Of a DNA stretch of 64,000 nucleotides, positions 38,701 to 45,122 are shown in pieces (position 1 is the stretch's first letter; the number at the start of each line of letters is the position of its first letter). The translations under genes and the position numbers were made by a program. Source of the DNA: Asterias rubens (taxonomy: Eukaryota; Echinodermata; Asteroidea; Forcipulatida; Asteriidae); assembly GCF_902459465.1 (NCBI RefSeq), contig NC_047071.1, positions 9,874,002 to 9,938,001 on the forward strand. Reading direction: 5' to 3'. The notes under the pieces were generated by a model. The model had not been told where the DNA came from, did not search any database, and worked only from the letters and a program-made list of their open reading frames with translations.

Positions 38701-39385
38701 GAAATTCACTTGGAATGGAAAACGTCAATTTATTTTTGCACTGTATCTTGTTCATTTGTTTTTTTGGAAAAATTTCCGTATGGCACCACTACTTTTTCAT
38801 TCGATATGAAATAATATAGTATCTAATTTACCTCAATGAGATATCCCTTTTTGTAAAAATTAGTGAAAAAGTGGTGGCGCCATACGGAAAGTTATCCGGA
38901 TTTTATTATTGTCAATCATCATCTTTGTTTTTTCTTTTAAATCATGTATTGTATGCCGAAACATAAACATTGCAGGCAATAAAATAACATATTGATCTTA
39001 ATTAGTGATTTAATGGCGGTCTGAATCGCCATGTATTCCATTATGACTGTAAAGTTGTAACTCTACGCGCGATCGCAGTTTACCACACACGACCCTAAAC
39101 TGACCACAGCACACCGCCTACAGTTTCGCACAGTACACGGTGCACACAGCACACGGAACTCGCCCTTCATCTAGCCTTCACGAACCACGGCCAAAACACC
39201 GTACTAAATATTAGAACAATGCCCTTATTTCAATAATAACACGTTACCAAAAGCCCTCATATCAGCAATATTATACCCAATATTTCAAATTACAACTCAA
39301 ATGTAAAAAAAAATATTGGAAATGTCGTGAATTTCGCGGAAATGTTACTTACTTTTTCCTCGTCTGCCTTGAGGACGGCCGCCAT
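2570..39385 (-). CDS. PTPN9: Tyrosine-protein phosphatase non-receptor type 9 (MEG2-like), whole gene, 10 coding exons
   Basis: Exons in transcript order: 39385-39353, 31221-31078, 24182-24093, 23085-22961, 10953-10737, 8034-7112, 6323-6163, 5118-4889, 4276-4069, 2796-2570. They sum to 2358 bases (785 residues plus stop) and every junction keeps phase with GT-AG sites. Residues about 12-240 form the CRAL-TRIO_N/SEC14 lipid-binding domain, ending in LPRELGG. Residues about 228-475 are a Ser/Pro/acid-rich linker. Residues about 475-770 are the PTP domain, with KNRY, the WPD loop (Asp658), the P-loop [10 protein letters not shown] (Cys703 nucleophile, Arg709) and the Q-loop QTPEQ. Known for the family: a cytosolic, vesicle-associated enzyme that binds phosphoinositides through SEC14 and dephosphorylates phosphotyrosine, including NSF, to promote vesicle fusion. 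The CRAL-TRIO plus PTP fusion is diagnostic. The protein is longer than vertebrate PTPN9 (about 593 residues) because of the linker. All catalytic residues are present, so it looks functional. Minor splice sites are unverified. Confidence 0.95.
2865..3060 (-). repeat. Dispersed repeat, also present at 54515-54715
   Basis: The reverse complement shares blocks such as CACTTCAAGGTGTGGGCTAC, CACCTACTCCTGGGGCTG-like sequence and GGTAGAGCAGAAAGCACT with the GALT intron 6 copy, in the same order. It is probably an old tRNA-derived SINE. It lies in PTPN9 intron 9 next to exon 10. Confidence 0.6.
3395..3620 (+). mobile_element. Degraded tRNA-Leu-like SINE (family S1)
   Basis: Contains AGAGTGTGGGTTTGAATCC (B-box), a GACACTTGTGTC spacer, CATTGCTTCTCTACACC and GGGCTGTATACTCCCCAGGG, all in the same order as the full copy at 40222-40581. 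The tRNA-like 5' part is mostly gone. Confidence 0.65.
3627..4025 (+). mobile_element. MITE family A, copy 1
   Basis: Flanked by TTAA and bounded by AGGCAGTGGACAC and its complement, with the family's internal motifs: AAACATTGTGAGAAAC, an inverted pair around GAGGTCTC, and AAATTTTCACAGG. Located in PTPN9 intron 9. No coding capacity. Confidence 0.85.
4069..4276 (-). CDS. PTPN9: PTPN9 coding exon 9 (WPD loop and catalytic P-loop)
   Basis: Begins [19 protein letters not shown] after a CCCCAG acceptor and runs to [12 protein letters not shown]. It carries the general acid Asp in WPD and the catalytic Cys and Arg of HCX5R. The donor GTACGT splits the Gly codon that follows RT. Confidence 0.97.
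4889..5118 (-). CDS. PTPN9: PTPN9 coding exon 8
   Basis: Encodes [20 protein letters not shown], then KCGQYWP and [21 protein letters not shown] and KCGQYWP are conserved PTP-domain motifs. The donor chosen, GTAGGT after CAT, keeps phase and gives the same length as vertebrate PTPN9 up to RQV. An earlier GTATCT would shift the frame. Confidence 0.92.
5527..5632. mobile_element. MITE family D, left half (host of a nested MITE)
   Basis: Begins TCGATTTCACAAAGAGTTAG and is cut by the family A copy at 5629-6015. The expected right end resumes at 6012 as AACTCTGTGTGCAATCCACC, degraded from the terminal repeat seen at 51934. Confidence 0.65.
5629..6015 (+). mobile_element. MITE family A, copy 2, nested in family D
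   Basis: A near-consensus 387-base copy with TTAA at both ends and AGGCAGTGGACACTATTGG termini. It lies in PTPN9 intron 7. Confidence 0.88.
6163..6323 (-). CDS. PTPN9: PTPN9 coding exon 7 (phosphotyrosine-recognition loop)
   Basis: Encodes [20 protein letters not shown] and on to [19 protein letters not shown], with the conserved KNRY and DYINA motifs of classical PTPs. The donor is GTGCGT after CAA G. Splitting Gly at this position agrees with exon 8. Confidence 0.95.
7112..8034 (-). CDS. PTPN9: PTPN9 coding exon 6 (end of SEC14 domain and long linker)
   Basis: A 923-base exon starting [19 protein letters not shown] after a CTGTAG acceptor, followed by RELGG, the end of the SEC14 fold. Residues about 228-475 are rich in Ser, Thr, Pro and acidic residues, with DDDEEEK near 388-394 and the SH3-ligand-like PPPKPPRP near 435-442. 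Residues from about 477, [19 protein letters not shown], resume similarity with the helix leading into the PTP domain. The donor GTAAGT splits a Lys codon. Vertebrate PTPN9 has a much shorter segment here. Confidence 0.93.
9325..9529. mobile_element. MITE family G, copy 1
   Basis: Ends GGGCTCAATTTCAAAGAGCTGC and GCAGCTCTATGAAATGGG are inverted repeats of each other. Same termini at 27833-28044. Confidence 0.7.
10247..10420. mobile_element. MITE family D, divergent copy
   Basis: TATTTCACCAAACTCTTCCTAACTTAGG at the left, with repeated AGGACGAGTTA motifs and complements through the body. It abuts a family C element. Confidence 0.45.
10419..10604. mobile_element. MITE family C, copy 1
   Basis: TTAA-flanked, with ends AAAGGCCCGGCCACACTGG and its imperfect complement. 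The interior ATGCACGCCCTCGATT and AGCAATTCAACCAATAGAG recur at 24881 and, inverted, at 37750. Confidence 0.75.
10737..10953 (-). CDS. PTPN9: PTPN9 coding exon 5 (SEC14 domain core)
   Basis: Encodes [17 protein letters not shown] through FPARLK-like [11 protein letters not shown] and [10 protein letters not shown], the SEC14 core including the gate-helix region. The acceptor CACCAG supplies one base of a split Asp codon, and the donor is GTAAGT in phase 0. A 12.0-kb intron precedes it. Confidence 0.94.
11128..11514 (+). mobile_element. MITE family A, copy 3
   Basis: TTAA-flanked, 387 bases, near consensus, AAGGCAGTGGACACTATTGG at the left end and GTGTCCAGTGTCTTTAA at the right. Confidence 0.88.
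13954..14338 (-). mobile_element. MITE family A, copy 4 (inverted)
   Basis: Internal order is reversed relative to copy 3, beginning AGACAGTGGACACTATTGG and ending GTGTCCACTGCCTTTAA, with TTAA on both sides. Confidence 0.87.
15220..15446 (-). mobile_element. MITE family A-like, truncated divergent copy
   Basis: Shows CTTTCTCGAAAACTACATTCC and AATTACCAAAGGGGTACC, ending GGTACCCTCCCTTTAA. It shares that TTAA with the next copy. It belongs to the GGGAAGGTA subfamily seen at 29694. Confidence 0.6.
15443..15884 (+). mobile_element. MITE family A, copy 5 (expanded)
   Basis: TTAA-flanked, AGGCACTGGACACTATTGG to GTGTCCAGTGCCTTTAA. At 442 bases it is longer than the family norm because of extra sequence around 15610-15690. 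Confidence 0.8.
21526..21917. mobile_element. MITE family B, long fold-back element, copy 1
   Basis: TTAA-flanked, AAAGGAACACGTTGCCCTGG at one end and CAATGTGTTCCTTTAA at the other. The two halves are inverted copies throughout, meeting at GGGAGTCAAATTTTTGACTCCC near 21713-21734, so the whole element can fold into one hairpin. Confidence 0.85.
22539..22655. mobile_element. MITE family G, partial copy
   Basis: Contains CCCAAATTTCATTAAGCC and repeated TGCTTAGCACAAAAAA, related to the ends of the copies at 9325 and 27833. The right end is not clear. Confidence 0.4.
22961..23085 (-). CDS. PTPN9: PTPN9 coding exon 4 (SEC14 domain)
   Basis: Reads [20 protein letters not shown] and on to [14 protein letters not shown], matching the vertebrate RDPTGASIALFTARLH region. 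The donor GTAAGT leaves two bases (GA) that join C of exon 5 to make Asp. The acceptor CTACAG at 23086 gives the same length as the vertebrate protein. A second AG six bases further in is possible. Confidence 0.92.
23221..23352 (+). mobile_element. tRNA-derived SINE, family S2, 5'-truncated
   Basis: Has the B-box GGGTTCGAATCCCAC followed by GCCTGTGAT, GTACTGAGTATACAGTGCTA and CACATCGGTGTATGGGTAAA. The same order is found inverted at 57317-57495. In PTPN9 intron 3. Confidence 0.7.
24093..24182 (-). CDS. PTPN9: PTPN9 coding exon 3
   Basis: Thirty codons from [11 protein letters not shown] to LLSGKFTIL, between a CTGCAG acceptor and a GTAAGC donor, phase 0. It aligns without gaps to the vertebrate segment ending LSGKFTIL. 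It has no ATG, so simple ORF finding misses it. Confidence 0.92.
24881..25059. mobile_element. MITE family C, copy 2
   Basis: TTAA at both ends, GGCCAGGCCACACACTGG near the left end, and the same interior order as copy 1 (ATGCACGCCCTTGATT, GGAGCAATTAAACCAATAGA). Confidence 0.72.
25488..25597. repeat. Tandem duplication, two 55-base units
   Basis: GATGGTCATTATTTTAAAATAAA and a near-identical second unit start at 25488 and 25543. AT-rich, non-coding, in PTPN9 intron 2. Confidence 0.75.
26179..26435 (+). mobile_element. MITE family A, copy 6 (3'-truncated)
   Basis: Left end and body are near consensus, but the copy stops within GACAAGGGTGTTTTTTTC. Sequence after 26435 is unrelated. Confidence 0.8.
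26518..26605 (-). mobile_element. tRNA-Lys-like SINE fragment (family S3)
   Basis: GCCAGCGCCCTACCAACTA and ATATTTTGTCAATA-like sequence, with a GGTGTC block, follow the order of the copy at 58064-58320. Degraded. Confidence 0.5.
27833..28044. mobile_element. MITE family G, copy 2
   Basis: Ends GGGCCAAATTTCATAGAGC and GCAGCTCTATGAAACC, with TGCTAAGCAC-type motifs just inside each end. Confidence 0.72.
28899..29247 (+). mobile_element. MITE family A, copy 7
   Basis: TTAA-flanked, slightly shortened (349 bases), one G missing in the left GGCAGTGACAC. Confidence 0.85.
29694..30081 (+). mobile_element. MITE family A-like, GGGAAGGTA subfamily
   Basis: TTAA-flanked with ends AAAGGGAAGGTAAACTTTTGG and its complement. 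The interior keeps ACATTGTGAGAAACGGCTCC and AATTTTCACA but the terminal repeats differ from copies 1-7. Confidence 0.8.
30341..30528. repeat. Tandem duplication, two 96-base units
   Basis: TACTTGTAAACTGTGATGAT starts at 30341 and again at 30437. The units differ at only a few bases, so the duplication is recent. Confidence 0.85.
31078..31221 (-). CDS. PTPN9: PTPN9 coding exon 2 (CRAL-TRIO N-terminal helices)
   Basis: Forty-eight codons between a CTAG acceptor and a GTAAGT donor, phase 0 at both ends. It contains [20 protein letters not shown], the CRAL-TRIO_N helical signature. An 8.1-kb intron precedes it. Confidence 0.93.
32377..32580. mobile_element. MITE family H, copy 1
   Basis: Ends TAAGCCAGGTTC and GAACCGGGCTTTA are inverted repeats, each followed inward by ATGTACATGTAC and CCTGCG. 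A half copy lies at 47124. Confidence 0.65.
32709..32999. mobile_element. MITE family E, copy 2
   Basis: Same termini and CpG-rich interior as 1788-2023. The segment AAGTTGACAAAACAGCATCGC is present twice, so this copy is about 55 bases longer. Confidence 0.8.
33496..33513 (-). CDS. Candidate alternative first exon of PTPN9
   Basis: Inside PTPN9 intron 1, a CpG-containing stretch reads ATG then QAADA and meets a strong donor, GTGAGT, in phase 0, the phase needed to join exon 2. The frame is open further upstream to another ATG at 33580. There is no homology support, because the vertebrate start matches exon 1 at 39385, so this is only a possible alternative start. Confidence 0.25.
35665..35718. 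repeat. Perfect 27-base tandem duplication
   Basis: CAAAACATAGTTGACTCTGC, continuing TTGTCTA, appears twice with no differences at 35665 and 35692. Confidence 0.85.
36762..37130 (-). mobile_element. MITE family A, copy 9 (inverted)
   Basis: TTAA-flanked, starts AAGTCACTTGACACTATTGG and ends GTGGCCAGTGCCTTTAA. A second family-type end, CCAATAGTGTCCAGTGTC, lies at 37218-37240, remnant of another copy. A poly-G run directly precedes it. Confidence 0.78.
37750..37920. mobile_element. MITE family C, copy 3 (inverted)
   Basis: AAGGGCCAGTCACACTGC at one end, GGCCAGTGTGACCGGGCC at the other; CAACCAATCGAGGGCGAGCAT inside is the complement of the interior of copies 1 and 2. Confidence 0.7.
38763..38899. 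mobile_element. MITE family F, copy 1
   Basis: A short palindrome: GGAAAAATTTCCGTATGGC..CACCAC at one end and GTGGTGGCGCCATACGG at the other, around ATCTAATTTACCTCAATGAG. Nearly the same as 50373-50518. Confidence 0.8.
39353..39385 (-). CDS. PTPN9: PTPN9 coding exon 1
   Basis: Eleven codons reading [11 protein letters not shown], followed by the donor GTAAGT, phase 0. The acidic end matches the vertebrate N-terminus just before the ATKQFL-like segment. The ATG lies in a CpG-rich patch with a YY1-like ATGGCGGC and an NRF-1-like site just upstream, which supports this start. Confidence 0.87.
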
Positions 39386-39408
39386 GTTGCGACCCGTATG
39401 ACAGTCTC

Positions 39409-39420
39409 TGCGCACGCGCA
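39409..39420. promoter_or_regulatory. NRF-1-like site upstream of PTPN9
   Basis: TGCGCACGCGCA matches the palindromic NRF-1 consensus YGCGCAYGCGCR exactly. It ends 24 bases upstream of the PTPN9 ATG inside a small CpG-rich patch. The ATG itself lies in CATGGCGGCC, which resembles a YY1 site. This arrangement is typical of TATA-less housekeeping promoters. Function is inferred. Confidence 0.5.
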
Positions 39421-40221
39421 TTAATCTTGAATAGAAAAGAAGTGTCGGGGAATTTTTTAATAATTCCGAGAAAGAGAGCAGTAATTGTTGGTGATGAGTT
39501 GTCACTACCTTCCTGATACTGTTGGGCGGATAAACTGGTAGCTGAATACTTCTTTCTGTTTTGTGGTGATTTTGAGGTGTTTTTTTTCTACGTGGGACAT
39601 TTACCGCAAAGGTCCCACGTACCATTGATGGAGGGGGGCCTCCCCCACGCGTACCTAAAGCTCAACCCCTAATTAGGAACTTTGAATTTCTAATCACACA
39701 TTGCGTATTCAAATTATTCAATAAAGAAAGATTTTCAGATTTAAATTGTTCTTACTAGGTGCTGGGGTATGAAAGCACAAATTCATTTATGTAATTGTAT
39801 TTAATTTTTTCATGTTTTTTAACAGCAATTAAGACGCCTCACTCACTCTCCCACTCACCATGGAGGAATAAATTAGAATCACTCTCCCAACAATTCGTGT
39901 CAAGATGACCAAACCCATGATGACAAATTGTCCTGGGAGCATTGATCGTCCGTCGTACCAGTGTCCCAATATTTTTGTTTTTTATCACACATTAACTAAC
40001 ATACCAGTTCTTTGAAAATAATGAATTTCCTAATACACATGCCTCATAACCACTCAGGGACCCGCCCTCCGGCCTCCCCAAAGAGTAAAAAGTCCGGCAT
40101 CTTTGGATTCATGTCGAATCGACAATCCTAGCTGCGTAGTATAGGGGCTGGGCAATGTGGGGAATACCAGCCGAAAGTTGAAAATTTTCAATAGAGGGCG
40201 GAGTTCAGTTACCGTATGTAG

Positions 40222-40581
40222 GGTGTCGTGGCCGAGTGGATAAGAACACCGAACTCAAGCTCTGGTGTTTCTGTTCAGCAGAGTGTGGGTTCGAATCCCG
40301 GTCGTGACACTTGTGTCCCTGAGCAAGACACTTAACTATAATTGCTTCTCTCCACCCAGGGGTAAATGGGTACCTGTGAGGGCAGAGATGGTTCTTGTGA
40401 TTGATTTAGCCGAGTAGCGCATATTAATGTTGCACAAGGCTGTATACTCCCCACCAGGGAGCTGAGATGGGTTTAAGGAGTGATTTAAGGCCCAGTGACC
40501 AGGGGTAATAATGTGAAGTGCTTTGGGACGCCCTCCGGGTGTGAAAAGCGCTATATAAAAACGGGTTACTATTATTATTAT
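40222..40581 (+). mobile_element. Full-length tRNA-Leu-derived SINE (family S1)
   Basis: Opens with a tRNA-like head, GTGTCGTGGCCGAGTGGATA (A-box), an anticodon-arm segment CACCGAACTCAAGCTCTGGT like tRNA-Leu(CAA), and the B-box GGGTTCGAATCCC, closing with an acceptor-stem partner GTGACAC. A unique body follows (CTTGTGTCCCTGAGCAAGAC, GAGCTGAGATGGG) and a tail GAAAAGCGCTATATAAAA then ATT repeats. Confidence 0.88.
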
Positions 40582-41392
40582 TCCACTTCTGCCCAGCTTT
40601 CAACGATGACGCTTACCCCACTTCATTCAAAGCTTTAATTGCTGTAATTATTGCATAACAAAACGCCATAAAGGTCTACTATTTCAAGCAATCCGCAGAA
40701 CAAAGAGCTATTTTGTAACATTTTTGTAACAAATTAGTTTTAATACAAATAATAATTATAGGCCCTATATAAAACAAAAATTAATAACAATGACAGCTCA
40801 AGGGGGGTTCATCAGAAGGGGCGGGGAATTTTCTAAAAGTGGAGGCCAAACTGGTCATGTGACGTCGTGAAAAGTCATCATCACCCATTAACGGAGGTTA
40901 ATTTGAATCCTTGCTCTATGATTTGAGCTAACGGATTTTCTCAAAGAATCTTTTTTATTCTGTGATTTGGAGTCCACGTCCCATGCCGAGTGTGTTATCA
41001 CTTTGAAAACATCAGTCAAATCGGTACCAAAGATAAGCCAAACGTAAAAAAGTAGTCCTTCAAAAAGACTTGTTTTAAATTCCCGAAATAATGCTAACTA
41101 AAGACATTATTTTTGACGTTTAAAAAAAACAAGTTATTACAATTTTTGTAATTTGCCAAGATTTGTTAAAACTAGTTTTGTTCTATAAACAAAAACGTTT
41201 TATTTACCAACGAATGTAGTATTCATTTTGTTTCTGAATTACCAATGTGTTCGTGAAAGACTTGAACACCAAACTGAGTGCCCCCCCCCCCCCCCCCCCA
41301 CTCCCCCAACCGGCGAACTGTGAACAGCGCCCTCTTTTGAAATGTATTATTCCCCTGGCCTCCACCCGGACAGAGTCTCCTGCGGTCAGCTT

Positions 41393-41884
41393 GACACCGG
41401 TGTCGCATGCAATTATGTCCTCTATGCAATACTATCCGGAGGACATTATTGCATATACAGTAATGTCCGCCGGACGGTTTTGCATATGCAATCGTGACCG
41501 CCCGGACGCTGCTGCATAATGCAATTGTGTCCGCCCGGACACATTTGCATATGCAGTTGTGTCCGCCCCGTGCAAAACCGTCCTTGCAGTAAATTAAACG
41601 CCCTTGGTCAACGGAACACGTTCGCCATTTTGATTTTGCAAGCTAAGCGCATGTCATGAATGGTTCGGCCGTTGGGTATTCGCTGCAATCATAAACACGT
41701 GAATATCCATGCTGCATTATACGTGTTCAGTGCATGCACGCTCGCTTACGCGCGCACACATACATGTACAGTCCTTTACATGTCCCCTGGACGGTTTTTG
41801 CATAGCCCCGGACACGATTGCATAATATGCAAGTGTCCGGAGCGGACAGTATTGCATGGCGGACACAATTGCATCTGACACCGG
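41393..41884. repeat. Array of GGACA/TTGCATATGCAA palindromes
   Basis: Bounded by GACACCGGTGTCGCATGCAA at the left and its imperfect inverse GCATCTGACACCGG at the right. Inside at least eight short units combine TGCATATGCA or TGCATAATGCA with GTGTCCGCCCGGACAC-like arms, clustered at 41405-41585 and 41785-41880 around a spacer. No coding sequence. It may be a transposon or a regulatory array. Confidence 0.6.
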
Positions 41885-42474
41885 CATTTTAGGACAATTA
41901 TTTGACTTCAGAAAAAAATGGCAAGCAACGAGTAGGCCTACATACACTTTCCGTTCAAGAAACAGTTTAATATAGATTAATCATGGTATTCTAGCAATTA
42001 ATGTTTATTGTCAAAAGGTTTAATAAGCCCACCTATGTCCAAAATAATAAACAATACAAAAAAAATTGTAAGTTAAACATGAAAAAAATAATGTTTAAAA
42101 TCTGTTTAAAATACATCAGTTGTTGCTACAGCATTGGCAAAGCTGATAAAAACTTTGTTCACGTTTTGTTTTGTTTTGTTTTCGCGATTTTGGGTAGATC
42201 TCCGAGTGGTCACCTAAAACTTAGCAGTTTTTGCGTGTCCATCGTGACCGTGCCGGGTTCGTGGCCTTCGTGTTTCTGGTCGCATGAGTGTGGGTTTGGG
42301 TCCCGGTCTGCGGGCCTTTGTGCGTCTTTGAGCACTAAGCCTATTTCACTTATTAGATCCTCTTATTTGTTTCACAGCCAGGATTATGTAATGTCTTGTG
42401 GAGGGTCGTTTAACAAAATGCTGTGTCACATCGATTGTAAAAATTAAAAAATTAATTAATTGGCGTTATTGTCC

Positions 42475-42951
42475 TTAGAGTCTTTTAATGATTGTGACGC
42501 AACTGTGTAGCTTGAGCGGGTACGGCAGACCATAGCATGGAGCCCATCTATTAGTCACGGGATCAAAACACTCCATTGTGTCCGTCAGGCTATTCGGCTG
42601 ATCCTCTCCGCCAGTGACGTACAACTTGTCATCACATACGGCAGCAGAACACAGCGCCCTCGTGCGTCGCATACTGGTCACCTGGCTCCACGAGTCTTTC
42701 AGCGGATCGTAGCGATGCACGATCTGTGAGAGGCAGCCAACGATGTAGATCTTGTCACCCATCACCGTTGCTGCGATGCCTGAGAGGGCGTGAGGCATCG
42801 GTGCTCTGGGGAACCACTCGTTGGTTTCCGGGTCGTAACATCGGACCCGGTCGGTAGCGATCTCGTTGGAGAGCGCACCGCCGAAGACGTAGATCCGTCC
42901 GCCGTAGGTGGCTGCGGCAGGCGAGCTCACTGCATCCGGGAGGGGTGTAAC
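42475..42951 (-). CDS. KLHL coding exon 2 (last Kelch repeats)
   Basis: Encodes VTPLPDAVSSPAAATYGGRI and three further Kelch blades with the usual Tyr/Trp spacing, such as CYDPETNEWFPR and CFDPVTNRWAPC. It ends VTIIKRL then stop. VTPLPDAVSSPA resembles KLHL24/35 in this blade. Confidence 0.92.
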   Translation of the reverse strand, partial: VTPLPDAVSSPAAATYGGRIYVFGGALSNEIATDRVRCYDPETNEWFPRAPMPHALSGIAATVMGDKIYIVGCLSQIVHRYDPLKDSWSQVTSMRRTRALCSAAVCDDKLYVTGGEDQPNSLTDTMECFDPVTNRWAPCYGLPYPLKLHSCVTIIKRL

Positions 42952-44417
42952 CTGTACATGAAAAAGAAGAACATTAAACATTGGATCATAACTAAGTAAA
43001 CTAACACGGCAGGTTCATAGTGTTTACTCGTTAAATAAAACTAGTTCAGCAATATAATTGTCATGTCGAAAATCAACATTTTGACAAGACATTCGAAATA
43101 AAAATTATGCTAAGTGTTGCGTGTATATACCGTGTTTTAAAAAGTGTCACTTTTGTTTAAATGCTTTATTTAAGTTTTTGTTTAGATGCACACTCGAATA
43201 CCAACCGTTTCCCACTGTTTGGTTCTAGTGTTGAATCTATCCACCCTTGCCAGTCTGACAGACCCATCGTAACCTCCAATGAGGTACACAAAGCCTCCTT
43301 GCACCGCAGAGCCTCTCCTCTGCCTAGACCCAGCATCAATCTCCGAGGTTGACACGACGTCCCACCGGCCGCTCGTCGTTCTGAACGCCGACACATCGCC
43401 CCTGAACCCCGTCACGTAAATGTCGTTGTCCACCACGTCGACCCCGCTCACGGAATCGGCAGAAGAAGGCAGCTGGGCAAGAGTGCCCCATTTGCGGTCG
43501 GCAGGGTCGTAATATTTGAGTTCTCTGAGTTTGATGTTAGCGGGTCCAACCCCGCCGACCACAACGATCACTTTACGGGAGCGGGTGCGACGGCGGCCCG
43601 GCTTACGAGAGACGAATATTTCGCTTCCTCCGTACGACGAACTCAAGAGTTTGTTGGTATCAACGAGCGACGATATCAGCTCGTTTTTCACCACTTTCTC
43701 CGTGAGATATTTTCTCGGCAAAAGATGGGTCCGGAGATGGGTCAACAAAACGTGTAGTTGGTGCTTCCGTTCCTGCAAGTCGACTAAAACCCAGTTTAGT
43801 ATGGTCTCACACACATCCGTCTCTGAATCTACTACAAGTTCGTCACTTGAGAAATACTTCACCAACATCTCCGGGGACTGCTCGAGAATCTCTCCGTGTG
43901 AACACACCCGGGGAAAATTCTGCAGAGCGAACGACCATGCCTTCTGCGACAGCTCTGTGCATGAATGTTGCTCGGCCAAAAGGTGTATCCCTAAGCAGTT
44001 TGAAGCATGGATCTGCGTTTCGAGGAAATTCTGAGAGGCGAGGCGCACTAGTGTGAGTTGAAGTAGATCTGCTGCGCCCAGGAGTCCCTGTACGTTGTCT
44101 GCAGTTATGGTAACTATTGCCGTGTACACATAGTCTAAGATCAACTCCATACTGATTGCCGAGACCCCTTTGATCTCAACAATGTCTTCTCTCCGCTCCT
44201 TCATATCATTTGAGAACATACTCTTGAAGTAAGCACTGGACGCTGTGAGGATGTTACGGTGACAGTGGAAATCCTCTCCGCCCACTCGCAAGATGACGTC
44301 CGTAAATTGTCGGTCTTTTCTAAGGATTTGCAGTGAGCTCAACATCATCTCAGGATGTGAAGCATGGTGTAGCTCTACACTGCTTTCAGCTAGGGTTTCG
44401 GCAGTCGTTGATCGCAT
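42475..44417 (-). CDS. Kelch-like protein (BTB-BACK-Kelch), two coding exons
   Basis: Exons 44417-43206 (404 codons) and 42951-42475 (158 codons plus stop) join in phase 0 through donor GTTGGT and acceptor TACAG, giving QWET|VTPLPD, a normal Kelch blade sequence. Residues about 30-135 form the BTB domain (FTDVILRVGG, HRNILTASSAYF), about 139-245 the BACK domain, and about 285-562 six Kelch repeats (IVVVGG, YLIGGYDG, YVFGG, YIVG, YVTGGE). Length 562 is typical. Known for the family: most such proteins are substrate adaptors for Cullin-3 ubiquitin ligases. The subfamily looks nearest KLHL24/KLHL35/KLHL6, but I cannot assign an ortholog. The start sits in ACCATGC, a good initiation context. It is transcribed in the same direction as PTPN9, 3.1 kb upstream of it. 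Confidence 0.92.
43206..44417 (-). CDS. KLHL coding exon 1 (BTB, BACK, first Kelch repeats)
   Basis: A 1212-base exon carrying the BTB and BACK domains and Kelch repeats 1-3. Repeat 2 is degenerate, with VTGFRGD where the Gly-Gly pair is expected. A basic patch, RKPGRRRTRSRK, at about residues 271-282 separates BACK from Kelch. The donor lies inside GAAACG|GTTGGT; the weaker alternative GTATTC would break the frame of exon 2. Confidence 0.92.
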
Positions 44418-45122
44418 GGTGATTTCAAGCTATGAACTCAAACCCAAAAGCAAGTTGTTTTTGAAGGCGATGTGCCTGATGAAGGTTCCGGTTGCCTACC
44501 ACTGCCAGTGCAGACGGAAGTCGTTGTCACATCAATGAGTTTGAATGGTGTTATTAACATGTAGGCCCAGTGTCACGGACAACTGAAATACAATGAAACA
44601 CCAATTTATCGTTAATTCAATTTCAATCTTTGTCCACTCGGTGACATAAACAAAATCAAACGGGAATTATGAGACCGTGAACGAGTTGTAGCAAGCACCT
44701 GTGATTATTTGTTTACTGCAAACCTTGTTTCTAAAATATTATGAACAACTGATGATAAAATTTATTCATGTTTGGCGTACACTCTGGGAATGCGACACTG
44801 TTTTTGGTATCCAAACGCTTACCTGCAGCGCCTTCTCTCCATGGCAATGGAATTGTGATATCTCGAAACCCAGACCTAACTATGGGTGAACCACAAAATA
44901 AATGCCGAATACAAAACTGACAACAATACCCTCATTCAAAGAGAGAGCATTATTTAACTTGTGTTGACATGTGATCACATGTGAAGTTGTATTCCGACTC
45001 GCAATTTTGAGCAGTCGTATTCGGCAAAATGTGTGTATGTTTTTATAACCCTTGATTGTTGGCTGGTCTAAGTTTTCACTTCAAGGTCTTCATCACAAAG
45101 TGCCGACGCGACGGGTCAAAAC

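Larger units (their letters stand above)
31222..39352. other. PTPN9 intron 1 (8.1 kb)
   Basis: Holds the family E, H, A, C and F MITEs listed separately, a possible alternative first exon, a trinucleotide (AAT)n tract with ATTTATATAGCACTTAATACA near 34927-34980 (a SINE-tail-like fragment), a 27-base tandem duplication at 35665-35718, and poly-G runs near 33631 and 36747. The rest is AT-rich with no recognised exon. Confidence 0.6.
39421..42474. other. Spacer between PTPN9 promoter and KLHL
   Basis: Contains a SINE at 40222, a palindromic array at 41393, a 22-base poly-C tract near 41281, and at 42195-42330 a degraded S1-like SINE fragment (GTCTCCGAGTGGTCA-like head, GAGTGTGGGTTTGGGTCCC). An AATAAA on the minus strand at 42004-42009 could end the KLHL transcript. 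No further coding sequence. Confidence 0.55.

Noticed and set aside
40222-40310. Possible genuine tRNA-Leu gene
   Set aside because: The head is followed by a conserved SINE body and a simple tail shared with 52236-52592, and the stem pairs include wobble and mismatch positions.
42001-42447. Open frame of 148 codons downstream of KLHL
   Set aside because: Its second half reads through a degraded SINE (GAGTGTGGGTTTGGGTCCC) and the first half is low-complexity Lys/Asn.
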